Virus record (IMG/VR): IMGVR_UViG_3300034013_000139
Span: 1-46,033 of that record
Strand: one strand, 5' to 3'
DNA length: 46,033 nt
Source of the DNA: a virus
The position numbers and the translations under genes were made by a program. Positions 17,011-26,307 of the stretch are shown here, piece by piece. Position 1 is the stretch's first letter. Each line of letters starts with the position of its first letter. The notes beneath the pieces are model-generated. The model had not been told where the DNA came from. It ran no database searches and was given only the letters and a program-made list of their open reading frames with translations.

Positions 17011-19459
17011 TCAATACTTCATTCAGGTCCAGACTGCCTTGTGCTGGAAGGTTAGGTAGCTTCACGTTGTATCTCTCGGTCAACTCGTTATAGAACACTT
17101 CGAGTACATTCTGAGAGTGCAGACGTACGAACTCTTCTCGGATGATCTTGTGGAAGTCGTCAATGTGGCAAGCGTGTGTACCAAAGTCGTCATGGATCAT
17201 AGCGAAGTCTGTGATGCCTGCTTCAACAGAAGCGTTAAGCACCATCATCATATGCGTTGCATCCATGCTATGCACGAAGTTCGGTGATGCACCTTGACGC
17301 ATACGCCGCACGTCCATTTCGTCTGTGAAGTACTGCACGTTCAAACGGATACCACCGTTGATGGCTGTCTTGACAAGCTTAACGTCTGACTTCGTTGCAG
17401 ACTGGTACACAGGGAAGCCGAGCGGTGTATGATACAGCACGCCCTTGCCATCCTTAGCCACAACACCAACAGACTTCTGTATCCAATCCATAGCCTGACG
17501 AGCAGCAATAACTACGTTGCCGATGCTAGACCACAGGATCGGTGAGAGCATGATTGCATGTCGGAAGCCTGTAGTACCAAAGAACTCGTTATCCGCATCA
17601 CGATACCAGTCATAGATACTCTCGGTGCAGGTGTTCTGCGTAGAGCCATACGGCAACGTCATAACAGGACGCTTGGACAACTTACGCGGCATACTCGGAT
17701 TGTCGGGATTGAGTTTGCGGAATAGCCGTAGCCAGTTACGCGCTCCACCAGACAGATCACCTTCGCCAACTGCAAGCTGCTTTAGCTTACCTGTAGCTAC
17801 GTTTGCTACCTCTTGGTAAATGTCGGCGGGCTTGTCGGCTTTCGTAAGGTTGACCGCTTTACCTCCCACATCATCCCGTAGCATAGCGGAAAAGTGTTGC
17901 AGGCCGTTACAACTCCCGTCGAGAGCAATGGGCAAACGCGACCGAAACTCTGCTCCAACTCGTGTAGCTTCTGCATATTCAAAGCAGAATGCAAGAAACT
18001 GGTAAGGTTTGTCAGCGTCTGCCCATAAGGCACGGTTGCCGACAGGATCATCAGCGACAGCAAGCCATTGTTCGTGTCTTTCTTCGATCCATGCAACACG
18101 GGCATCATAGGGAGACTTATCTTCGCCCCATTTATTAGCGCCGTGTACTTTGAGCCAATATAGACCACGCGGCCCAAGTGGTTTCGCGTTAGCAAATTCA
18201 ATGAGTGCTTTGCTCTGATCTGGACCCTGTGGCGATACGCCGGAGGATGCCGCATAAACCCTTCCTCGGAAGTCGCATCGGTAGACATAGTAGAACCTAT
18301 CCTTCTTTTCGAGTTCTGCTGCAAGCCGCAAGTTTCGTACTACTAGCATAGACAATGCGCTGCGCTCTGCTTCTGCTGCATGAACTGCGCGCATATCCTG
18401 CTTCCACTGATCGAAAGCCTCTTGCTCTTGCGGGTTCTCAGGCTTGGCACCAGCCGCCAGCGGACAGGGCGGGAAGGCCAGCGGTTCGGCGGCGGGCATA
18501 CCCACGCCAAGGTTCTTGGACCAGACCTCGCGCATGACCCGCAGGACGCGCTGGTTGACCCGCCACGGGGTACGTTGCATCGCGTTGACCGCAGAGTACA
18601 CCCCCGGCATATCGGCGCTGGCGAAGCGTTTCAGGCCCGCTTGCGGATTGACCCGCGACCGGATCACCATGGGCGACGTGTAGCGGATTTCGGGCAGGAT
18701 ATATCCACCATCGCTCGGTGTGGTCCACGGCTCAGGTTCGATAAGCATAGGCAACCGATCAGGGAACAGCATAGCCATAGCATCGTCATGTTCGTTAACC
18801 CATTGGATGCAAGCATTCGTAGGGATGATGAACTTCGCCTCGTTACCCCACTTGCCTACCTGATTAGCACGGTAGCCCTGCCGTAGTTCAAACAGGTCAC
18901 ATGCCTGCATTGTAAGTTGTGCAAGGATCAGGCCGACCAGAACACGTTGCGGTTGCGTCCAATAGTCAGGCACAAAGTCCTTGTTACGCTTCGCGGCCAG
19001 CAAGATACTGTTCCTGATGTGGCCGTAGTGCGCGGTCTGCTTTGCTTCAATCTGACGGAGCGTCTCGTCAAAGTACGTCTTGTGTGCAGTCTCCAACTCG
19101 ATGAACATGAACTCGTCATTGATCTTAGAGCCAATGTCAGCACAGACTGATGTGTACAGTCGGTCACTCTCGTACACGCAGGACAGCATAGACTTCAATG
19201 CCATGTAGGCAAGCTTATCTGTGTCCATACCAAGAAGCACCTTTGCCTCTGGCGCTCTGCGTGTTCCTGTCTTGCTGTCGAGATAGTTCCCGATATGCTC
19301 AGACACTTGCTTGATATACGAAGATAGAAGTCGTTTGCCAGCAGACGTATCAGAGTGACGCTCACCCTCTACTGCCTTGTCACGGATATGGTTGTAGCGT
19401 TGAATGCCGCGATCCAACATAGACCGTTCCCATTCGATTTCTTCTTGTATTGTCGTCAT
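16988..19459 (-). CDS. DNA-directed RNA polymerase, single-subunit T7 type
   Basis: This enzyme (823 residues) transcribes the late phage genes from phage promoters. Catalytic motifs are intact: motif A with D514 (ALDGSCNGLQHF), motif B with K596 and Y604 (KRPVMTLPYGS), and motif C with D757 (MIHDDFGTHA), the equivalents of D537, K631, Y639 and D812 in T7. The promoter-specificity loop region follows TPLGFPVYQ at ~678. ATG at 19459 has an AAGGAG site and overlaps the endonuclease VII stop. Its place next to the structural genes is phiKMV-like. About 280 bases coding for residues ~246-340 are GC-rich (41 of 60 in 18481-18540, against 29 of 60 in 17101-17160), suggesting a recombined patch. Confidence 0.97.
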   Translation of the reverse strand: MTTIQEEIEWERSMLDRGIQRYNHIRDKAVEGERHSDTSAGKRLLSSYIKQVSEHIGNYLDSKTGTRRAPEAKVLLGMDTDKLAYMALKSMLSCVYESDRLYTSVCADIGSKINDEFMFIELETAHKTYFDETLRQIEAKQTAHYGHIRNSILLAAKRNKDFVPDYWTQPQRVLVGLILAQLTMQACDLFELRQGYRANQVGKWGNEAKFIIPTNACIQWVNEHDDAMAMLFPDRLPMLIEPEPWTTPSDGGYILPEIRYTSPMVIRSRVNPQAGLKRFASADMPGVYSAVNAMQRTPWRVNQRVLRVMREVWSKNLGVGMPAAEPLAFPPCPLAAGAKPENPQEQEAFDQWKQDMRAVHAAEAERSALSMLVVRNLRLAAELEKKDRFYYVYRCDFRGRVYAASSGVSPQGPDQSKALIEFANAKPLGPRGLYWLKVHGANKWGEDKSPYDARVAWIEERHEQWLAVADDPVGNRALWADADKPYQFLAFCFEYAEATRVGAEFRSRLPIALDGSCNGLQHFSAMLRDDVGGKAVNLTKADKPADIYQEVANVATGKLKQLAVGEGDLSGGARNWLRLFRKLNPDNPSMPRKLSKRPVMTLPYGSTQNTCTESIYDWYRDADNEFFGTTGFRHAIMLSPILWSSIGNVVIAARQAMDWIQKSVGVVAKDGKGVLYHTPLGFPVYQSATKSDVKLVKTAINGGIRLNVQYFTDEMDVRRMRQGASPNFVHSMDATHMMMVLNASVEAGITDFAMIHDDFGTHACHIDDFHKIIREEFVRLHSQNVLEVFYNELTERYNVKLPNLPAQGSLDLNEVLTSPFFFG

Positions 19460-19848
19460 TTTTGCTCCTTGGCTTTCTTGCGCCTAATGGCTGCTTTCTT
19501 TGCACGCTCAAGTCGTTTCTCGTCTTCGGTCTTGTGAGTGTGGTGGAGTATACCTCCCCACTGCGGGGTACTATGCGTATCCCAATACGCGATCAGTCTC
19601 TCAAGAACTGTGCGTCGATCAGTGTGTGTCCCAACTCGTCTTGCAAGGTTGTGTATCTTCCCTTCGATACCATTGCAATTGACGCACAGGACGCCTCTGA
19701 TGTATCCTGTTCCATGGTCGTGATCGAGTGCAGGAGACTTTCGAGTTCTGGCTCCAACTGGTAGTCCACAGATCGGACACTCAGAGCCCTGTCTCTTTAG
19801 GATCGCCGCTGTTATCAACGGCACTTGCTTTAGCGCGATACGCTTCAT
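19456..19848 (-). CDS. Recombination endonuclease VII (HNH type)
   Basis: The 130-residue protein has the endonuclease VII zinc/HNH signature: CPIC at 24-27, DHDH at 42-45 and CVNC at 55-58. The family resolves branched DNA before packaging and degrades host DNA; it replaces T7 endonuclease I (gp3), for which no gene is seen here. The basic C-terminus (KKAAIRRKKAKEQK) may bind DNA. The start lies 68 bases inside the preceding small membrane-protein gene, and the stop overlaps the polymerase start. Confidence 0.92.
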   Translation of the reverse strand: MKRIALKQVPLITAAILKRQGSECPICGLPVGARTRKSPALDHDHGTGYIRGVLCVNCNGIEGKIHNLARRVGTHTDRRTVLERLIAYWDTHSTPQWGGILHHTHKTEDEKRLERAKKAAIRRKKAKEQK

Positions 19849-19984
19849 AGTTCTTACGTGCCTCGTTCTCTGCGTATGAACGCCTGTTACTATTAAGCCA
19901 GCGTTCTGCGGCCTTCATAAAGCACCAAACCAGATACCCGACAATCAGGTATCCGGCAAGATGCAGCAATTGTTCGTGGGTCAC
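19781..19984 (-). CDS. Small single-pass membrane protein (67 aa)
   Basis: Residues 8-24 (HLAGYLIVGYLVWCFMK) form one probable membrane segment, followed by a charged soluble tail. It overlaps the exonuclease gene by four bases and endonuclease VII by 68. No family recognised. Its coupling to the replication genes suggests middle expression. Confidence 0.65.
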   Translation of the reverse strand: MTHEQLLHLAGYLIVGYLVWCFMKAAERWLNSNRRSYAENEARKNYEAYRAKASAVDNSGDPKETGL

Positions 19985-21042
19985 TTCTTGTTCTCCTTGA
20001 TGAACTCGATAACATCAAGCGGGTTCTTGTTCCTACGCATCCAGAGCAGCTGCATTTCACCGAGCAGTACTTGCTTTGGTGTTACAGGCTCACCAGTACG
20101 CCAATGTACGAACTGATATCCATGCTCTGCGGCAAGTCCTTCATACAAGCTGAGGACATACTGAAACGCATCGTACACGTTTGTAATGTCCTTGAGCAAT
20201 TCGTATGTCAGTGCAGGTCCGCACTGCTTTGCCGTAACCAGATGGCTTTGCAGGCGATCCTTAGCGAAGTCGATATTATGCGTCTGGCCTTTGGCAACAG
20301 CAGCCTGATACCGCTCTAGGTCTTTCGTGAATGTCGCGGTAGGCTTTACCTTCATCACTGCACGGGCGGGTGCAAGCGGCAGACCTTTGATGTTGTCCGC
20401 AGCATCGCCCATAACGCACTGTGCAAAGAAGAACGCGGGGCCGTAGCCTACGACCTTCTTGCTGCTCTTGCTATCGTCAATTACCAGCTTTCCGAAGTCT
20501 CGAAACGGTACATCAATGATTTCAGCAGTGTCCATGTCAAGGTGCAATCCGGGGACCATCCGTAGGTCTTTATCACGGCTACAGAGGATAGCATTGCTCG
20601 GATCGTTGTAGTTGGCCTGAGCAAGTCCATCATCTGCTTCTTGGTCAAGGTGAACTGCAACTCGTCCCACCATACCTGCGATGTAGTCCCGTACTCGGTG
20701 TAGATCAGCGGGTGGTTCTTTACCTTGCCGATTAGCTTGGTATTCCTGCTGCACAGCCTGTGCTGCTCTGTTACCTTTGTTCGATCCTTGAGGCGTAATG
20801 TGAAGAACATATCGCTCTGCCCCGGCCTGACCTCTAATGTACTCTGCAAAGTCATGTACTTGTCCATACTTGTATCCAATGTCTCGCATGGGTTTCTCGC
20901 CGCGCTGTTCTGCAACAGTGTCGGCTGCGATGATATACGCCATGAAGTCGGCGTCGATATGCGCTACACGACCGGGAACAATCTTCTTGCTCTCGGTATG
21001 GTCAGCGAAGTCCATACCTGCCAGTTCATCTAATAGGTTCAT
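19981..21042 (-). CDS. 5'-3' exonuclease, T7 gp6-like
   Basis: The protein belongs to the FEN/5'-nuclease family, which removes RNA primers and degrades host DNA for nucleotide supply. Acidic metal-binding residues are visible in AHIDADFMAYI (D30, D32), EADDGLAQ (~138), SRDKDL and GDAADNIKGLP. The start at 21042 follows AGGAGACACC and gives 353 residues; a longer frame upstream lacks a better ribosome site. It lies between the ssDNA-binding protein and endonuclease VII genes. Confidence 0.92.
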   Translation of the reverse strand: MNLLDELAGMDFADHTESKKIVPGRVAHIDADFMAYIIAADTVAEQRGEKPMRDIGYKYGQVHDFAEYIRGQAGAERYVLHITPQGSNKGNRAAQAVQQEYQANRQGKEPPADLHRVRDYIAGMVGRVAVHLDQEADDGLAQANYNDPSNAILCSRDKDLRMVPGLHLDMDTAEIIDVPFRDFGKLVIDDSKSSKKVVGYGPAFFFAQCVMGDAADNIKGLPLAPARAVMKVKPTATFTKDLERYQAAVAKGQTHNIDFAKDRLQSHLVTAKQCGPALTYELLKDITNVYDAFQYVLSLYEGLAAEHGYQFVHWRTGEPVTPKQVLLGEMQLLWMRRNKNPLDVIEFIKENKK

Positions 21043-21061
21043 GGTGTCTCCTGTGTGGATA

Positions 21062-21083
21062 GGCCGAGCATAACTGCCCGGCC
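21062..21083 (-). other. Intergenic hairpin before the exonuclease gene
   Basis: On the minus strand GGCCG(G)GC pairs with GC(T)CGGCC around AGTTAT. It lies 16 bases after the stop of the ssDNA-binding gene and before the exonuclease ribosome site. A perfect 14-base palindrome, GCATTAATTAATGC, at 21096-21109 spans that stop codon. No T-run follows. Confidence 0.45.
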
Positions 21084-21098
21084 CGATTGATTGAAGCA

Positions 21099-22118
21099 TT
21101 AATTAATGCCGAGTTCAGCGAAGATATCGTCCACGTTCTCAGCGGGCTTTGCTTCGGGCTGTGCCTCTGCTTTCGCCTTCGCGTCTGCATCGGCCTTAGC
21201 CTTTGCTGCGGCAGCTTCCTCTGCTTCCTTTGCCTTAGCAGCAGCGATAGCCTTAGCTTCTTCCTCTGCCTTGGCTTCTGCTGCAAGCTTGTCAGCTTCG
21301 TCGTGGTCTTCCGGCGTGTGATCTTCCTCGTCAACTTCACCGAGGTTCAGTTCGCCAAGCCCTGCCAGAATGTCAGCAAGCGGCGAGTTCTCGAAGTCGA
21401 TAGCCTTCTTGACGATCAAGGTCTGTATCCAGTTCTTAGACACTTCCTGCTCAGTCTCTTTGCCATCTTCGCCTTTGACTTTGCGAGTGCTGGTGCCATC
21501 AATGAACAGGCTATCCCATTGCAGCTTGCTCGGATTGTTCCACAAGAGCAGACGGATCGGTTGCGTCGGTGCCGGGATCGGAATGTTCTTGACCTCGCCA
21601 GTTGACGGGTCTTCGATCATAGGCGGTGCAACGGTCCATTCGCCATCCTTATTACGGATATTGGCATAGGTAGTCTCTTTGCCATCGCTGCCCTTTACAA
21701 CATTATGGACAATCTCGATGATGTATCCACGGCCAAGCAGTTGTGCCATGTTCTTGATACTCTCGTCACCGCCGCGCATCTTCATAAACAGCTTGCGGAA
21801 TGCTGCCTTCTCACCAGTCTTCACAAAGATATCTTCGATGTACAACGTGCTGCGCTTGCCGCCATTGCCATCGTCAACCATGTGCTTCGGACCGAGCAGT
21901 TCAAAGAACAGCTTGGCACGGATAGCAGAGCCATTCACCTTGCCCTGATAGGTAGTCGGATGCTTGCCGACTTCAACGTAGCCGACAAAGCGCATCAGCG
22001 TCTTGCCTGCTGCCGGAATACTGTACTCGCCGGAGCCGCCAGTTACCTTGGTCTGGTCCTGAACGGCTTCGTTATTGGCTTCTGCCAAGAGAGCAGTGAC
22101 GTTAAGATTGTCAGTCAT
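21099..22118 (-). CDS. Predicted single-stranded DNA-binding protein
   Basis: The 339-residue protein lies between DNA polymerase and exonuclease. Residues 1-280 are mixed beta/alpha, with basic and aromatic segments. Residues ~280-325 form an Ala/Lys/Glu-rich helix, and the end is acidic (NVDDIFAELGIN). An acidic C-terminal tip that contacts polymerase and helicase is typical of phage ssDNA-binding proteins such as gp2.5. The long KA/EA helix is unusual. The start follows AAAGGAA. The assignment rests on position and tail. Confidence 0.65.
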   Translation of the reverse strand: MTDNLNVTALLAEANNEAVQDQTKVTGGSGEYSIPAAGKTLMRFVGYVEVGKHPTTYQGKVNGSAIRAKLFFELLGPKHMVDDGNGGKRSTLYIEDIFVKTGEKAAFRKLFMKMRGGDESIKNMAQLLGRGYIIEIVHNVVKGSDGKETTYANIRNKDGEWTVAPPMIEDPSTGEVKNIPIPAPTQPIRLLLWNNPSKLQWDSLFIDGTSTRKVKGEDGKETEQEVSKNWIQTLIVKKAIDFENSPLADILAGLGELNLGEVDEEDHTPEDHDEADKLAAEAKAEEEAKAIAAAKAKEAEEAAAAKAKADADAKAKAEAQPEAKPAENVDDIFAELGIN

Positions 22119-22130
22119 GTGGTGTTCCTT

Positions 22131-24437
22131 TCAATGGAAGTGAGTTAGATCGTACATATTGGGTCCATGTTCTGCCTCAGCAGGGAAGGGGACCGGGCAT
22201 TCGATGTTGTAGAACTTCTTGAGTAGTTGCGGAACTGCGTTCATAACCTTAAGCACCGCGTCTGCTACCTCTCTTGTAACATCAGGGTGCGTGTCGATCC
22301 AGTAGCAGTCATGTACTGTGTTCACTAGGAACGCTCTGTTGTCCCAATTGTTCTTACGCATGAACAGTCGGAACATCACACCTAGAACCATCTGGACAAT
22401 CTCGCCGCCTGTGCCTTGGATTGGATAGTTCTTTAGTTCGGTCGGCATGAACGTATCTGTTATGCCTTTATCGCGCATCCATTTAGGAGCGTCGTAGGAT
22501 CGGAATGAGTAAATCGTTCCTGTAGGCGCTGTATAAGTTCCTCTGCGGAACACTCGCCAACCTTGCTCTCCATCCCGAAAGGGTTCAGCAGTACTGTTGA
22601 CTTCTCGTTCGACAAGATCGTTGTAACGCTTAACCCCTGCATACTCTTGCTCCTCTGCTTCGATCATGGCCTTAACCTCGTCCACGTCCATACCAGTAGA
22701 TGCTGCAATAGCTGCTGCACCCGCTCCGTATGCCCGCTGGAATGAGAAGTTCTTGGCCTTGGTGCGCTCTTTCTTCCACTTCTTGTACTCAGGGTACGTC
22801 TCGTCTTTGCACCAGTAGATCGCGTCTTCGTACTTGATCTGGTGCTTGAGTGCTACGCGCTTACAGTGAAAGTCAACTTGATTGATAAGGTCTTTAACAA
22901 GGTTAGCATCGTTAGATAGCAAGCCCTGTACAACAACCTCTAGCTGGCTGTAGTCAATCTCTACCATCTGCCCACCGTCTTTGAAACGGCTAATGAACAT
23001 GCGCTTGACTGTTGACTTGTCAGCACGAGGAAGGTTCTGCATGTTCGGGTTGTTACTGCTCAGTCGGCTGGTAACGGTGTTAACGTGGTTAAGGCTGTGA
23101 TGCACAACTCCTGTCTCGTCAACGGTTGTCAACATACCTACGTACGTCTTCTTCTTCGGATCGTACCTAGCGTAGTACGTGCCGAGTTCTTTGTTCAGTG
23201 CTGCGTTCCTGCTGAAATCCTTGAGGAACGGAATGTCTCGTGTACCCAAGACTTCGATAGTGTCCTTGTCTGTACTGTAGATAGGAACACCCGCGCCATC
23301 TGTCATAGCATTCTTCCAGCTAGGATCAGGCTCGGTAATACCGGGAAGCTTGTGGAAGTAGTCTTGCCATTTGACCTTAAGATCGCCCTGCACTTCTACG
23401 TTAGTAAACTTGCCCTCGCCTACCTTCTTACCAGACTTGTACACATCTTGTACGAGTACAGAACCATTCGGTCGCTTGATAGTCCATCGTGCGAGTGTAT
23501 CATCGTACTCTGCGCTAGGACTTGCCATAAGCTTGCTGAGTTCGATTGGCTTGCCATTGAAAAGCGGCCAGCGTTCTGTTGCCTTATACCGTGCGAGTTC
23601 CCCCGTCTCGTCAATGTACACGTCGCGCTTTTCGTACTTGATTGTACCACCGAACAGCAGGCACGATACATGCGTACCGCTCGTCCAAGAGAAGTTGACC
23701 TCTGCTGGAACATGCTCTGTGATGTATGCATCAAGACGTGCTGCCACTTCCTTCTGCTCTGCCATCAATGCCGCCATGTCTGCCTTAGCAACTGCTAGGT
23801 CAATCGGTAGGCCACGATACTCCATTTCGGTAGTACCAAGCAGACCATCCATACGTACTTCAATAGCTGTACGCATACCGAGTATGTCTGCTTCCTTAAG
23901 CTGGCCTAGGTAGATCAGTTCGGTGTTGCCAATGTCGCCAGAGTTCCGGCCTTCCTCGACTGTGCCGATAAGGTAGTCCTTAAGCAAGTCAGGGTTAATT
24001 TCTGATGTAAGTACGCCTGCGTTCCACAATGCCTTAAGCCCGTCGATCTTCTTACGACCACCATAGCTTTCGATTATACTGTCCATAGAAACCATATGGT
24101 ACTTCTGGACCTGTCCGCGAATAAGGTACTCAGCGTACTGCGTACACCATACCTTGCCTCCGCGTACATAGAACTTACGCAGGTTCTCGTATCCGCCGGG
24201 AATACACATTTCATACAGCAGATCGAACTTGATGTTATGCCCGACAAGGACATCAACATCGTCGGGAATATGCAAAGGCGTCACCTGATCTTTTGACAGG
24301 AAGTGTTCTGCTGTGCAGCACTGGTCGCCTTGCTTCTTATAGCCACGCATAACCACATAGTTCTTAGGGTTAAACGGATTAGACTTCCGCTTGTGGCTGT
24401 GGTGCGTCTCCGTCTCACTGTCAAAGATTAGGTACAT
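22131..24437 (-). CDS. DNA polymerase, family A (T7 gp5-like)
   Basis: The replicative polymerase (768 residues) has both exonuclease and polymerase domains. Proofreading motifs: DSETE (D6, E8) and GHNIKFD (N68, D72). Polymerase motifs: SRLSSNNPNMQNLPR (457-471), motif A EIDYSQLE (D495), motif B RTKAKNFSFQRAYGAG (K562, Y570) and motif C VHDCYWID (H709, D710). Its start codon overlaps the stop of the nucleotidyltransferase-like gene (TAATG). Genes upstream and downstream all serve DNA synthesis. Confidence 0.97.
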   Translation of the reverse strand: MYLIFDSETETHHSHKRKSNPFNPKNYVVMRGYKKQGDQCCTAEHFLSKDQVTPLHIPDDVDVLVGHNIKFDLLYEMCIPGGYENLRKFYVRGGKVWCTQYAEYLIRGQVQKYHMVSMDSIIESYGGRKKIDGLKALWNAGVLTSEINPDLLKDYLIGTVEEGRNSGDIGNTELIYLGQLKEADILGMRTAIEVRMDGLLGTTEMEYRGLPIDLAVAKADMAALMAEQKEVAARLDAYITEHVPAEVNFSWTSGTHVSCLLFGGTIKYEKRDVYIDETGELARYKATERWPLFNGKPIELSKLMASPSAEYDDTLARWTIKRPNGSVLVQDVYKSGKKVGEGKFTNVEVQGDLKVKWQDYFHKLPGITEPDPSWKNAMTDGAGVPIYSTDKDTIEVLGTRDIPFLKDFSRNAALNKELGTYYARYDPKKKTYVGMLTTVDETGVVHHSLNHVNTVTSRLSSNNPNMQNLPRADKSTVKRMFISRFKDGGQMVEIDYSQLEVVVQGLLSNDANLVKDLINQVDFHCKRVALKHQIKYEDAIYWCKDETYPEYKKWKKERTKAKNFSFQRAYGAGAAAIAASTGMDVDEVKAMIEAEEQEYAGVKRYNDLVEREVNSTAEPFRDGEQGWRVFRRGTYTAPTGTIYSFRSYDAPKWMRDKGITDTFMPTELKNYPIQGTGGEIVQMVLGVMFRLFMRKNNWDNRAFLVNTVHDCYWIDTHPDVTREVADAVLKVMNAVPQLLKKFYNIECPVPFPAEAEHGPNMYDLTHFH

Positions 24438-24814
24438 TAGAGTTGGTTCCTCGCTATCTTGCGTACGTATTCAAAGAACTCGTATCGCTGATCTTTGTTT
24501 GGCATACCCCATTTCTGTGCAAAGCTAGTACACCAAAGCACAGCTTCAAATTCTGCCCTGCTCTGGAAAGCTAGAATGTTGAACGGCCCTTTGCGAAACG
24601 CAGCGAATGTGCTGTCTTGTGCGTATGCCTCTTTACCACAAATCTCCCATTCGTCAAACGCGTCGAAAGACGTACACAATACGTTTACATCAACATCAGT
24701 AGTGTTGGGATCGGTCCCGCAAATGATCGTGGAACCTCCGCGCTGTGCATGTAGAACTCCCGGCATGGTAGCAATGAGGTCTACTACCTTCTTAATGTTC
24801 TCGTCGTTAAGCAT
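24437..24814 (-). CDS. Minimal nucleotidyltransferase-like protein (125 aa)
   Basis: The protein shows the core of the nucleotidyltransferase fold: GGS at 26-28, then D40-V41-D42 (GGSTIICGTDPNTTDVDV), close to the hG[GS]...DhDh pattern. The substrate is not predictable. ATG at 24814 overlaps the ligase gene end by eight bases, and the stop overlaps the polymerase start. Related frames occur next to polymerase genes in other podoviruses, so a role in nucleic acid metabolism is plausible. Confidence 0.65.
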   Translation of the reverse strand: MLNDENIKKVVDLIATMPGVLHAQRGGSTIICGTDPNTTDVDVNVLCTSFDAFDEWEICGKEAYAQDSTFAAFRKGPFNILAFQSRAEFEAVLWCTSFAQKWGMPNKDQRYEFFEYVRKIARNQL

Positions 24815-25754
24815 CTGGTGTTTCCTTATCGTCGCGCCAATGCTGGAATGTAGGCTCTCGCAAAGCCCCATAAGAAGCGTCTTCCTTGTACTGGATGCAA
24901 GCCATACGACGCCACTTGGTAGTCTTATAGCCGCTTGCGATAGCAGCTTGCCACTGCGTCCACTCCTGCCACAACTCAGTACGCTCTGCGTGAGTAAGCT
25001 TACCGGGACCGCAGCCAATCTCTGTACCTTTGTAGCTAACAAGTACACGACCAACCATGCCCTTGGGTTCACCAGCCTCTGTGGTAGCTTCCTCGAAGCC
25101 TGTAACGTACAGGTCAATCGTAGGCTTACGCAGCAGCTTCTGGTAACACCATGTACGCTTACCAGGCTCGAACTTGCCGTTAGCATCCCGAACGATCATG
25201 CCCTCTGCACTAGGCTTCTGTGCCATGAACGCATCGAACAGACCGTCGATATCCTTCTTGTGGCAGGCAACCTGTACAATCCTACGAACCTCTTGCGTGT
25301 TCATAGGGATCATGGTCTGCATAAGGAACAGCCGCTTTGCAAACGGTAGCGTAGCCAGCGACGTATTGAAGTCGAACAGGTTCAATATCAAACCACTCTG
25401 CGGTGTCTGCCTGCGGACCACGCCGCTGATATCCTTGAATGCCGTGTAGTCTTCGTGCGTAACTTCGCCAATGAGCGTCATAGTGCTGTGCGCCCATGTC
25501 TTCTGCGTAGTAGCATCCCGCACGACCAAGAACGCATTGATACGCTGCATAAGCTTTGCTAGGATGAACTGACAAGAGTTCGGAAACTCGTCTTGTCTTG
25601 TACGCATGGTAATCAGATCGACGCCATTGCCAACCATGTTAACGCGGAAGTCAAACCGGACAGGCACACCGTCCAGCTTCTCTGATAGGTACACTTCCTC
25701 GCCTAGCTTGGCAGGTGTGTACTTAGACTGTGCCAGTTGGATTGTCTTTGTCAA
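24807..25754 (-). CDS. ATP-dependent DNA ligase, T7 gp1.3-like
   Basis: The enzyme seals nicks during replication. Nucleotidyltransferase motif I is EKLDG with adenylated K26; motif III is IGEV (95-98), motif IV EGMIVRD (184-190) and motif V WCYQKLLRK (202-210). The likely start is TTG at 25754, preceded by AAAGGAG; an ATG three bases upstream is in another frame and stops at once. This gives 315 residues (T7 ligase has 359). It ends within the next gene's start region. Confidence 0.92.
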   Translation of the reverse strand: MTKTIQLAQSKYTPAKLGEEVYLSEKLDGVPVRFDFRVNMVGNGVDLITMRTRQDEFPNSCQFILAKLMQRINAFLVVRDATTQKTWAHSTMTLIGEVTHEDYTAFKDISGVVRRQTPQSGLILNLFDFNTSLATLPFAKRLFLMQTMIPMNTQEVRRIVQVACHKKDIDGLFDAFMAQKPSAEGMIVRDANGKFEPGKRTWCYQKLLRKPTIDLYVTGFEEATTEAGEPKGMVGRVLVSYKGTEIGCGPGKLTHAERTELWQEWTQWQAAIASGYKTTKWRRMACIQYKEDASYGALREPTFQHWRDDKETPDA

Positions 25755-25755
25755 A

Positions 25756-26307
25756 TCATGCTCCTTTGTTGTTCCAGTCTGTATCAGACATAGCATCTTG
25801 TTCTCTGCTGGCGCGGTCTTGCGCTTTGTAGTGCGCCTCTGGCTGTGCGTCGAACAGTGGCTTGCAGTGCCGTCGCGGTACAGCGGCATCAGGCGGGATA
25901 AAACCGTGGTAAACGTCCGTAGCGTTCTTGTGATCTTGCGGTGGCTGATTGAACTCCAGCATACGCTTGAAGTCAATGCCGGGATTAGCTGCAACATACA
26001 ACTCGATCTGTGCCATAAGGTTAAACAGTTCGTGTGCGATATGTGGCAATCCGCTCTCGTGATCCAGAGCCATGAAACCATGCTCAGGGTTACGCATCTG
26101 TGCAAGCATACGTGCCTCTCGGTGACGCGCTGCTGCCTTACCGTAACGCTTGAACGCTCCGGGTACTTTCCGCCAGCTATGAGCCTCGTACTTGATAGCA
26201 CCATAGTCTAGCGTAGACTGGATGAACATACGGGCAATAGGAAAACCCTCGTCAAACAACGTAGGGTCTGCCTTGCCTGCATCTGCCTTGAACTTCTGAT
26301 CTGTCAT
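25756..26307 (-). CDS. dATP/dGTP diphosphohydrolase-like protein (DUF5664)
   Basis: The 183-residue protein matches the DUF5664 pattern: KADAGKADPTLFDEGFP at the start, LDYGAIKYEAHSWRKVP, RYGKAAARHREA, and the D-x-E-S-G-L-x-H-x-x-H-x-x-x-N motif (DHESGLPHIAHELFN) at ~84-98. The family is related to MazG-like pyrophosphatases and is annotated as dATP/dGTP diphosphohydrolase N-terminal domain. It could adjust the dNTP pool. It overlaps the sulfotransferase-like gene by four bases. Confidence 0.75.
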   Translation of the reverse strand: MTDQKFKADAGKADPTLFDEGFPIARMFIQSTLDYGAIKYEAHSWRKVPGAFKRYGKAAARHREARMLAQMRNPEHGFMALDHESGLPHIAHELFNLMAQIELYVAANPGIDFKRMLEFNQPPQDHKNATDVYHGFIPPDAAVPRRHCKPLFDAQPEAHYKAQDRASREQDAMSDTDWNNKGA

